Shown: in pieces, positions 27,401-39,400 of the stretch
Numbering within the stretch: position 1 is the first letter of the stretch
Layout: each line of letters opens with the position of its first letter
Source of the DNA: Tubiluchus corallicola
Taxonomy: Eukaryota; Priapulida; Priapulimorpha; Priapulimorphida; Tubiluchidae
DNA length: 64,000 bases
Direction: 5' to 3'
NCBI GenBank assembly: GCA_030141605.1
Contig: JAQGDQ010000003.1
Span: forward strand, 1-64,000
Translations under genes and position numbers: made by a program
Notes under the pieces: model-generated
What the model saw: the letters and a program-made list of their open reading frames with translations, nothing else
Told to the model about the DNA's origin: nothing
The model's database searches: none

Positions 27401-30400
27401 AAACAGCCAGACCTTCAAAAGCAAACGGCTAAGCAAGTGATTAAATGTTTAGTTTCCAGGAATTCTTGGGTAACAGGTTAACATATTCAAAGCAAAACCG
27501 CTACACTACCGTATTAGCGCATGATAAACGTACTTGCTTACAAACAAAATGGTACTTGACATTATTGTTTCTACATATATTTATAATCATCACCATCAGG
27601 ATATGCTCATCCACTGTTGGATGAATCCCTCTTCCCTAGCTCGCAACAATGTCCTGTCTTGGGCGCCACTCTGCCAACTAATTTTCTGATATTTCACAAG
27701 TTCATCACGCCATCTTGTTGATGGACGTCCAGGATTCCTTCGCCCATTCTAAGGGCAGCAGTCTGTTAACTGCTTAGTCCATCTATTGTTTTTAAATCTA
27801 GCCAACTGACCAGCCCATTTCCATTTCATTTTCACCACAAATTCAAGAATGCCTGTTGTCCTTGTTCGCTTTCGAATCTCTTCATGACTAGTCCTATCTT
27901 TCAACGAAACATTCACCATTATATGCTCGACCGCTCTCTGAAATGTCTGTAACCGCTTTTTCTGCAACTCCGTCAAATACCAAGTTTGACAACCATATGT
28001 CACCGCCGGCAATATGCATTGATTCCAAATCTTTCTCTTTAGACAAGTTGGAATATGTCTCTTCGATATAATATCTTTATACTTTGAGTATAAAGCCCAA
28101 CCAGCATTCTCTCTGTTAGTTATCTCGTGGTCCATCTGATGTTCCGTTCTGATCTCCTGCCCTAAATATTTATAACTCTCCACGTGTTCTATCTCATCTT
28201 GTCCGATGTTAACCTTCTCTTTAGTGGGACAGTTTGTCATTACATTTGTTTTTCCTCGATGCATTTTAAGGCCAATTCCTCGGCACTGCTCGTCTAAATC
28301 GTTCAACTGTTCCTCGAGATTATTCAGATCATTTGCGAATAAGGCGACATCATCTGCACAGTGGAGATTACTGATGATCTCACCGTCAACTATATATACA
28401 TTATATATCATATATTATGGCACACAAAAGCGAAGCAAAGATGACATAAAAGTAGAAAGGGCTCTTTCGGCTCTTATTTTAAGGAGGTGAAGGCAAAATA
28501 TTGAGTCGATTATGCGGAATTATTCGAGTCAATTACCGACAGTTTTTATGTACATTTAAATAGGAGCTGCCCGTACCAAGCGTTTTTGAGTTAATTAACC
28601 GTGAGTCTATTAAGTGGTACCTATTGTATAATAAACGAGATAAAGGTTTCTAACAAAGGTAAGATTAAATTTAATGATACACTTTCAGATATGCTTACAA
28701 TACACATATCAATGAAATGTACAATCACTAAGTGATGGAAGTAATTTCCAAGTTTTTTGTAGCTATTAATTTGGTCAAAACAAAAAATAAAAAATACATT
28801 TATATCTAAATTTGTGACAATTGACACACATTCAACTTTGCATTAGAATTTAAACACATACTATAAAAGACTGTGAACAGCAAACCTGCAATGCATGCAC
28901 AGTTTTCTTATTAGATTTATTCACATTTTGGTTTACAAAAAACAATTATGTCATAAAATTTTAACTGCAATGACTATACAATCTCAATACTATACAATGT
29001 ATAAAGTGTGATACATAGATTGGGTTTCTGTGATGGCCCCATAGGTCTATGGTGCCTCTCTTCAATACCGGCATCAGTTTGAGCTATATTTGCACTTGCA
29101 CCACTATTGTTATTACTGTTATTGCTCCAACCCTACTGTTTATAGGTACCTTGTTTGAGTGCAGATTGTAATAAGTATTTAGTTTGGTTTTTCTATGAAT
29201 CACTTGCTTGACACTGACCTATTTTCCGATCGCCATTACCTGCACAGATAGACATAGACAGATGCGAAATAGGCAGGCAGTCTGGGCTAGGTGACGTCCA
29301 GTTACAAACACGTCAAAAGTGGTAAAAATGCTTTCACCTTTTAACTAGCCCAGACAAACGTAGAACGATTATCAGCAGTTTGATGCTTTGAACCTATGTT
29401 ATTTCGGAATTACACTAATGAATGGAGCACTAAATGCAAGAACTAGTTGCAGTGTAATTGTTATGGAGGAAAGTGGAACACCCGCTATGAGATGGTGATT
29501 AGTGGCCCCTTTTGATGGACTGGTGGATAACAACACCTGATGAGACCATTGTAGTGGTGGAAGTAGGCCTCCAAATTATTAGAGTCGTTACTTGAGAGGA
29601 TTCCCATACAAATTAGCCATTAGTGGTGCTTGGAGTTCCCATGACCAATGGTTGGAGTACGCTGGTGGTGAGCGACAGATACCAGTCATCAGGAGCTCCT
29701 TTCTTGCTCTTTGCGGTGAGCAGGACTTGTTGAGAAACCTGTAGACCAACCTGATGTCTGCACATTATTTTCCTATTACGTGGCACCACGGTATGAGTAT
29801 TTAACTAGAGCACTAATATTAATGAGGTAGCTATACCTTATGTACATTTTATGTGTTTGCGTTGTATTACAACCTAGCTTAATATGTTAAAATTGTCATG
29901 TCAAAATATATCGTTAAAAAACCTAAGCTTAACTCTTTTGCTATTTATGTATGAAGACGTAATCGATGCCTGATGACTAAAGGAGTAATACCGCGAGAAC
30001 CCCCTCGTAGCTGTAAGTCCTTATCACACTTGGCTAGTAGTCAGGTCTTAGGTACTTCCTCACCCCAAGAACTGACCCCATTACACTGTCACAGTTTCCA
30101 TTAATTTCGGATTAGTGTGTTAGCACTCGGCAGGGATTATAGGCACAAATTTTTCATAATGAAAATTAAATGTATGATTCATCTACAGTAGAAAAGAAAC
30201 CATGCTGTCACAAGTATGACTCCAGGTTTAATAGTCCTGAAGTTAATGTTTAGCTCAGTTATGAGGTGAACTATCACAGATATTGTGAATGTGAAATTAA
30301 CCTGCAATTACTAATATCATCTTTAGCCATAAATTGTGATTTTTCCAATTACATTTCATTGTCGCACAAATTAATCAGCACTTACAGCTTTATAGAACAA

Positions 30401-33400
30401 TATTAATTTCACTTGTCCTACTGTTAACTTAATTAAATGCACGAAGCTTTGATACTAAAATGTAATGTTCTCTGGTCTGTCTGGAATTAGATTTCCTAAC
30501 ACAGAGCTGCAAAAACTTGTCTTAAACCTACCTGTACAATTTCTATCCAGTCTATCAAACTTTTCTTTACAACTTATGGTCCGTTCGTTTCAATTCAGCC
30601 AGATATGACTGGTTTAATTGTTACTGTTGGTCCATGCAGGTCAACAGGGGGGGGGGGGGGGGCTAAATGCAACAGCACATCAGAAAGACGATGTTTATGA
30701 TACATGAATTTTAAAACTTTTACAACTTCAGCCAAAAACAAAGTTTGGAAGACATTTTCATGACAAGAAATTAGCAGTATGATATCTGTAGTACTTTATC
30801 ACTCACCAAAGCAAGAGCATCTTTACAATCATATTGGTCTAAGGCATCCTGTACAAGTGCAAAAAGAGCTCTGTTAGAGCGAGAAGCCTCCGTGCCTCCC
30901 TTGAGGAGCAAACCATTGCCACTGCTTATAGCAAGAGCTGCAACCTGTAAATCATACGAAAAAACTACAAAACTGCAAATCCACAAAATTTGTTTAGCAA
31001 AAGTCTCTAGTAAATTGATAATTAAATGAGATGAATAATTCTCATGCACTGCTGTGTTTTTTGGAATATAACTGCTAACAAAAAAATAAAAAACTATGAA
31101 AAACAAAGAGTATTGAAACACGCCATATGCATTATGAACCCATTAAAATGAAATATTAAGGATTACATACTGCACAACACCAAATTATCCTTTTGGTAGG
31201 CTGTCTATTAACATTAAAAATGCTGTAACATTCTAAAAACACTTCTAATAAAATGCCAGAAGATTTCATAAAAACAGAAAATCACCAAATGAGGTCAATA
31301 AAACACTTCCCATTAACTTTAAAAACATTGTAACTAACTTAAGCATAAATTCCAAAAGTACAATAACAAACCAAAAATTTTAACAAGATGTAAAAAATAA
31401 GCTAATAAGTTCTAAACAAATACAAGTTACGGTAGATTATCTGTGACAAATCTAGTCAGGAGGAAACACAGTTTTCTCATCAGTGTTGGTCCTTGGGCTG
31501 CATGACAAAAGCATCACAATCTTGCATAGCGATACACATACCTGAGGTAAACAATCTGGCCTTGATTCAAATATTACAAGCAAAACTCCCACAGGTACAG
31601 TTTCCTGGCGTAAAAACATACCTATAAAAATAAACATCTCAACATTTAACACGGTTCTAAAATGTACAAATAAATCATAACAAAAGGCTTGTAAATATGC
31701 ACATCTATAAAATTGAAAACTAGTAATCAGCAATTGCTTTCATATAGACAGCATTATAGCTACATAGCTAAAGTTAGATATTATTTTGGGAGGGTTTGGT
31801 TTTGGAAAAAATATCCAGGAAGCAGCACATAAATCAACTAGTACAATGTACTTTATAGAGAGCCAGTTTTATATTTATTTATATCTCTTACAAAACTCCC
31901 GATCACCAGCAACACTGCTCCATCTAAAGATTTTAAATCTTTGTAAATCCTTAAATTCTAGTTTGGCTAGAATCAATTAAGCAAATTCTTAACCACCCTT
32001 CTTCCACCCTCAGAGATGAATGTGTTTCCATGTGAATCTAAGCTTCAAGTTAAGACATGTCTTTGGCAGGAATTATTTCTGTTGCAATTTTCTTTTGAGT
32101 TGTATACTCTGTACTTAATTAGTAAATAATTATAAACTACAAGAAAGAATAACTTAGTGATAAACATTGTCTTATTTCAATTTATTTATTGTGTGATTTT
32201 TTTCTTGTCGCAAGTTTTTCCATGTTAAAAAAGTAATGTTTAAGTAATATAATAATAATAATTATAAAACAAAAAGTTACACACATTATCACATACCTTC
32301 TGCAATCTTAATTTGCTTGAGAACCCGCCCAATGTTGTCATAAGAAGAATTAGCAATCTGGATCAGTCCCTCAGACAAATTAACCAGTTTGGATTCAGTC
32401 AAACTCAGTCTAGCCAGCAATGGCACTGACAGTCCTGCATGGCCAAATAAAAAAAACATAAGAGCATTTAATTAGTTCATCACACCTGAAATGTAAAGGA
32501 ACATAAAGCAATACCTTAGTTACTATAAAATTATTTACATTAAAAATAACGGATTAACAAAATAAACTATAGCACAACTTCATTCACCATTTCACAGTAT
32601 GTAAATAAAGGATTATAATAATTTTTTTAACTAAACACCAATGACATCTAAACTAAAAACTAATCATTTTAAGGATGTTTTGTGCAAAGGATCACTCATT
32701 GCCTAAAAGAATAAAAAAACAGCTTAAGTAAGTACCCGCAATGATAAACTTACCTGATCGTCGTGCTGCCTCCATGTCCATTTTGTTAGCTGTTAGTATT
32801 TCCTCTTTTCTCTGTAGAAGTAAACCAGCCAAGGTGCAAACAATTTCAGCGCGTTCGCTAGGCTTCAAAGATTGCAGCTTTCGACTACCTTCTCTTGCTG
32901 AAGTAGAGAGTACTTAATAATTGCATGACTGTATGACATGAGCGAAATGCACTCTTCTTGATCACATTTGTATCTAACCTTTGTTAATAACATTGCATTC
33001 CACAGATTATATATTGCCCATATTTAAGACTCTGGGCAAAAGAATTGATTGCCATTCTGAAGCAGTCAATCTCTATGGTAAAAATAAGAAAGACTTTATC
33101 ACTTTACGTCTGCTTAATTGGATTTCCAGTACATATAATACAAGCTATAACATGTGGTAACCATCATCCAGTAACCATATTAGCACTCAAATTACTACAT
33201 ACTGCAGCAAAATACATTACTATGTTGCTCGTGAAAGACGCAATTCGAATGCCAACATGATTAAAATATGGTTCATTAGAATGACGATAACCCATTTAGA
33301 CTAATTTAGTCGGCATTTGGCTAACTATGCTGCTAAGTTGTGGCACATTCTACATACAGAAAAGAGAAACATTTTTCGTTTCAAAAATGTCTAAATTTGA

Positions 33401-36400
33401 AATTGGAACTTGAAAGTAAAACAGAAATACTGTTTGTTAAAATTATAAAGTTTTCTAAGATCATGTGGCAATTTGAACTTATATAAGTATTTAGTCTCTT
33501 TTTTAAATTTCCCAATAAGTCCCAAAAAACTTTTCATACAATGTTATATTGCTAAACATTACGCTAACCTGTTTGCAAGACTTATGTAACTAAAAAACAA
33601 AATTCTTAATAATTTAAAAAGTTAGAGCCAAAGGCGAACGCACGCACGCACACACACACACACACACAGCTATTGCATCTAGCTAATTTCAAAACTTACA
33701 AATATTACAAACTTACAAACCTCTCATTGCTTGGAGCTCGACAGGTGTGCTAGTGTTTCGTGAAGATGTAAAAAACGTTCCCACCTTTTTGCCGTTCACA
33801 ATATCGCGTATGGCGTTCTTTCCTGCACCATTGCAGATAACAACAGAGGTGCCACGTTCAAGTGCCCAGGCTGAAGACTTAATCTAACATGAAAATGTCT
33901 TGATGTAGTTACAATAAATAAATTATTAATGGGTTTTATTAAAAAATCACACCGTAGCAGCAAAACTGAATACAACGTGTGAATACAATAAAAATAGAAA
34001 AAAAGAGTAAAAAAACACAATCATTACAAGGTAAAAATTTGGAGGAATGACATTACAAAGTCAGTAAAATCAGTTTAAAACCAACTGAGCCAGACATTTT
34101 TTACTATAATTTAGAAAGAAGTTCCTGATTACTATTTATAGTTCTAATTACAACAGGTATTGGTGAATGTTTATAACATTGTGTTCCAATTTTAGGCATG
34201 ACTAATTTATTTAAAATTTCGAGTAATACGACTGCTCACACTAAGATGTGAAACAGGAAGCAAGTGTCTATGGTACTGTACAATGTTAGAAGCAAAATTT
34301 GCTGGCATATTAAATTGCTAATGTTAATGTAGCATGCCAAAACAAGATAATGGGAACAGTGATATTACTTGGCAAAAAATTGTTTTTTACAGGGACAAAA
34401 AACACGTATTTCACGTTGCTGGATACACATAGACAAACCTGTTAGATAAACTTTAAATGTGCATGTTTTGGCTCTGGAATTTTTGCCCACATATATCTAT
34501 GTAATGTTGCACACCTGATGTTTTTGTAAACTGCCAGTATCATTAAAAATATGAGGCTGTTGAGACTAGCCTATGGTAGCGAATGCTTCTGAATCGCGAT
34601 TAAAGCAAAAACTGTGTAAACAAATGCGCTCCTGTCCGAAATAATGGAGAGCGGGAATAAAGGCTGTACCGATTTGGTAAAGCTGGCCATTCAAATACGA
34701 CATCAAATCACCAATTAATATCTACAAATTACCTTACTATCCATTCCTCCCAAACCAACTCGAGACTTTTCTCCAAATGAGACACCAGCAAAATCTCCTT
34801 GAGGACAAAAGGAATGCAATAGTCTGGCACCATCCTACATGTAAACAGCATTGTTACGTCTATGTAATGAGAGTATTTATGCCCCAGATAAAATAAATTT
34901 AAATAAAAAACAAACGGACTGATTTGTCCGAATAACAAATGACCAATCAAATTCTTATGTATATTTATTTTGATAGGAATCTGAAATCAGATACAGTATA
35001 TATACCGAGGCAGCATAAGAAGTCAGAAAATGAGCATTTGAATGAAATTTTGTTTCTATGTGGTTCAGTGAAACTTCACACTAATTTAAAATTTATGCAA
35101 TGCAATATTTGCTAAAATACAGCAATTTTTAAGAAAAATATGTATTTTTCTATGTTATGCACATTATCCTGCCAGACATAATGCACCTTATGCTATAGTA
35201 TCTAACACATAACTATCTGATTTCAATTTTCTGCATCCTACCTACCATTTCCAACAAACATGAAATTACGATCTTGTGCAAGATTTGCTATTTTTATTTA
35301 CCAAATAATGCGCCAATGGCCCCACGTTATGAAGTTCCAGGGTTGACAATATTGATGGCAATTCTAAAAATGCTTGTTATAAATTAGTGGCCATATTGTA
35401 AATTTATACTTACCATAGTAATAAGTACATTAATTTCGCCACCGATGTTTACCTGCACTTTGACCAGCAAAAGTAGCACACATAAACACATAAATAAACA
35501 GATCACCTATTAATGTTTACATAAAGGCACCTAAGGTATGGAGAACACTGACCTAGTTTTTTCAAATGTTCATTAAGACCTTACTCACCTGTCCTGGTGG
35601 CTGAGTATAAATACCATCCACATCTGTCATAAAGAGCAGTAGATCTGCTTCCATCTCAACAGCCAGCCTTGCAGCTAAACTGTCATTATCTTTGATGCTT
35701 ATTACCTGACAAAAAAGGTTTAAATTCTATAAACCACTTCTAGATCACAGTCATCAATACATGCAGTAAAACTCTGTCATATATTGAGCAATACAGTTAT
35801 TTCAAAATACACGCATTTTCTATATATGCTATTTTTTTTGTCAATCCATATCAGATGTACAATTTTTACTCACAAATATTATTACATGATATTACATAAT
35901 TACATATTACATTATATAAAGCTTACATAATTATTCAAAATAAAGCATCAAATACTGAAAAAACATTTCTAACTAATGAAGGTTTTTTCCGTTAACAGTA
36001 AGCAACCATTACTAAATATTAGTTGAGATACATGTTAATGATTGCAAATGTGACATCTAATTTGCTGGTAATTTGCTGACATCTAAGTTCTAATCAACAC
36101 AGGGAGCAGCATAATTTTCATAGAAATTTCATTGCAGAGAACACAGCCTTGGTGGAAAATCAATAATTTACATAACAAGAAATAAACAGATACTTGTGGT
36201 TGAGTGGCATGTGAAAAACCTACACCGGCTAGATCCTTATCCGGTTCAGCAGGTGCTGCCACTGCATCATTGGCATTGACAATGGGAAGAATTTTCAGCC
36301 GCATCAGTTCTGTTATAGTCGCACGAAGATTTGCCCGGGTACTGTCATTCTGAAAGTCTGGTGTTGTCACCAATACCTAGACAGTTATAAGTAAGAGCAA

Positions 36401-39400
36401 GAATATAATCTTGATTTTTACAAAAACAACTTTAAAATTTCTAGCCATTACAAAAGTTACTGTCAGTCAACTGATATACGAAACTCCTAGTATAACAAAA
36501 TGTCACTGTAACAATAAGAACAAATAATACAAGACTAGCTTCCTTAATAACATTACAGTCATTGTTTTTGCATTTAAGTGAAATAGAATAGATTATAATT
36601 AAGCTTTACAGCATCAAAGTGGCACTTTCAATGATTATGCCACTGAAATGGTTTTAATTTTTTTATTGTGAATAAGACAGAAAAAGTTATATGAATTACT
36701 GTAGTCAAATCCCACCCCAATGCTAAATGGCAGCACTCAGTGAATGCAACACAATTACAGTTACGTAGATCGGCACACTGTATGATTCTGATCGTTCTAA
36801 ATAAAGACAGATCAAGAGCCAAAGCGAAAGGTTTTGCATATATGATGCAGACAAGTAACTAAGTTTTCAGTTATAAACATTTGTGTTTCATAACCACTCG
36901 AAATACATTAGTCTTGTACAATTCGTAAATTGAGCCCACCGTCGTCACTAATATTAGCCTGTAAATAATTAATAGTTTAAATGTTATAGTTAAAAGTAAA
37001 ATGTAAGTGAAGTCATAGTTGTTCAACACATTCTTAGCAATGAAGTGGTAACAATATAGATGGTGATTGCAAAAGACCCACCTGAGAAACCGTTATTCCA
37101 TACTGGGAAAACATGACATCATACAATGACATGAGACCACTTTGACCGACTGCCGCACAAGCACGAGGGTCAACTATAGATGTACCAACCTAAAAAAATA
37201 ACAAATAGAAGTTTGTTAAAACACCAAAACAGCTGAAACAAACAACATTTTGTATTGTAGCTAAGCAAAATATTGTTACAATAACTTATATTAATTTATG
37301 TCCTACTGAACGATATTAAATAGTACACCAGATAAGCATTGTTACCAGGTATCAAATCAATATTTTCTCCAATAACCAAACCAAAATTCAAATTAACGGT
37401 GCGTAACAGTTGAAAAGAATATTGAGCTGTAATGTGATGCAGCTCAATAGTGCACTATGTTAAATACCCAGAATTTTTGACAACCCTAGCAAGTTGAAAC
37501 AAAGTATCACAAAGTTTTACTCAGTATGCCTCTAATTTTTTTGCAAAACTGTTTGCCAACTGCTACAGACAAACCAGTGCATCCAGATCAGTAGATCACT
37601 AAATTTTAAAACATTCCACTCAGAAAAGTTGAAAGGAAACAATATATGGAATGCAAAACAAAATAAAATGCATTGGTATTTTGGGCTGTATTTGTCTCTA
37701 TGCGACCAAGGTTTGAATGCTTACAATAAAGATAGTTAGCCAGGTACATGTATTATAATGTCTGAACTGCAAAGCAGTTAAACAGGTAAGTGGACAAATT
37801 ATAACTTTTGTACCCGCACAACAAGAAAGTGCTTCATCTAATTCAGTTTTAAGGGTCTCTCAGTCATCTGAAAAAGTATGCCACATGGCCTGCAGTACTT
37901 AGGACAAATAATACTTTTCCTACATAAACTCGAAGGTGCAGCATATAAGCCCATATTGTATCTCAACCAAGATTCTACATTAATAATAGTACTAACTGTA
38001 ACTATAAAATAGCAAAATATAAAAATAATTTGCACACCGTTAAGTAGGTAAGTGAAGATACTATAAGTTGTGTTCTTGTTCAACAAAAAAATATTTAGCC
38101 TAATCCAATTTTAAGCCTCTCTTCTTCTGGTTGTAAAAGTATACAATAACAGCCACAAATGGTAATCTTACTAATATAAACTCGAGTACAACCTCAATTT
38201 AGTTATTATAAGTAAAGCAAGATTAAGTACCTACAGCTGTATTAACAGCAAAGAATAAAACATACTAAATCAATTGCAGGCACAGTAGCTCAATGAAAAT
38301 TGCAGCAACACTCAGAAAGACTTTTGGTATTTTCAATTCACTCTAATACAGTTAAAATTTATTTGTCTTTTTCATGGTAATACAATTAGCTTTTTTATAA
38401 TGTACAGTTTTGATGTACGTGAATAGGGATCGGGTACAGAAAAGCCATATGGCTACAGAATCATACCACCAACTGAAACAGTCTTAACTATGGTACTAGC
38501 AGTAATTGTAAAATATCGCAATATAAAAATAATTAGCACAATACTGGGTGTACTTATCTAGAATTACTCACTCTTCCATTAAACGACAAGGTTTGTCTCA
38601 TGCTCATTGACATCAGTACCTGCTGCCGCAAATGCTGCTTACCAAAAGCTACAGCACCACTTGTTACTATGAGGGCTTCTTTTCCTTGATTGTGTAACTC
38701 AGAGACCTAACATAATAAAGTTCTAAGTAGTTTCTATTTTCTAAGATAATAGGCTAAGGCACAGTAATTGGTAAGTTCTGGAAGTTGGAGAATAAAGACA
38801 GTATGACGAAATGCTTTTGCAGTCATCACTGATACATGCCTCCAGTATAATAATATTTCATGCTGGTTAACCTCCCAACTCTATTCACTAATTAACACTA
38901 GAGCTGCAATGGCTCTAACATAATTAATTCCAATTCAACATTCATGACTTCAAACTTTGTATATTATTATGCTCTCCACATTTGGATATAGCAATGAAAG
39001 TAAATGACAACTAAAGTGGACACATAAAAACATATCAATATACAATTATCGAATAAACCTCTGATAAAAGATATATGTTACCACAGCTTTTTTAAAGTTC
39101 ATTATAAAGTAGATGTGACAAGGTCATTATAAACATTTCTCAGTTATAGTCAGATTATCTAAATTCTATAACTAGGAACTACATGAATAATTCAAGAGCC
39201 CATAATACTTCTTCCATAAAGCAAATGAGTGACAACTGATTATCAAAGTCAATATTATACATTTAGCCAGTAAAATTAGAAGACATTTTAGAGTTGTGCT
39301 GATCAAAGATACAGCTTATCCCATGATTTAAAAAATATACTCAATAATCCCCTCTCAGATGAAGGCAAACAGTAAAGTTAAAAAGAAACTACTTGTATTA

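Larger units (their letters stand above)
26838..30806 (-). other. P5CS intron 11 with LINE insertion
   Basis: A 3.97-kb intron containing the broken RTE-like fragment (27,590-28,430), an 11-bp inverted repeat at 29,280-29,355 and a run of 16 G at 30,647-30,662. The segment 29,000-30,150 is somewhat GC-richer than its surroundings and may be old repeat DNA, but I could not classify it. Confidence 0.65.
26130..36193 (-). other. Remaining shorter P5CS introns
   Basis: Introns between exons 4 and 13, apart from intron 11, range from about 0.4 to 1.8 kb. They hold only AT-rich sequence and a (CA)n tract at 33,640-33,668. No additional exon or RNA gene was recognised in them. Confidence 0.6.
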
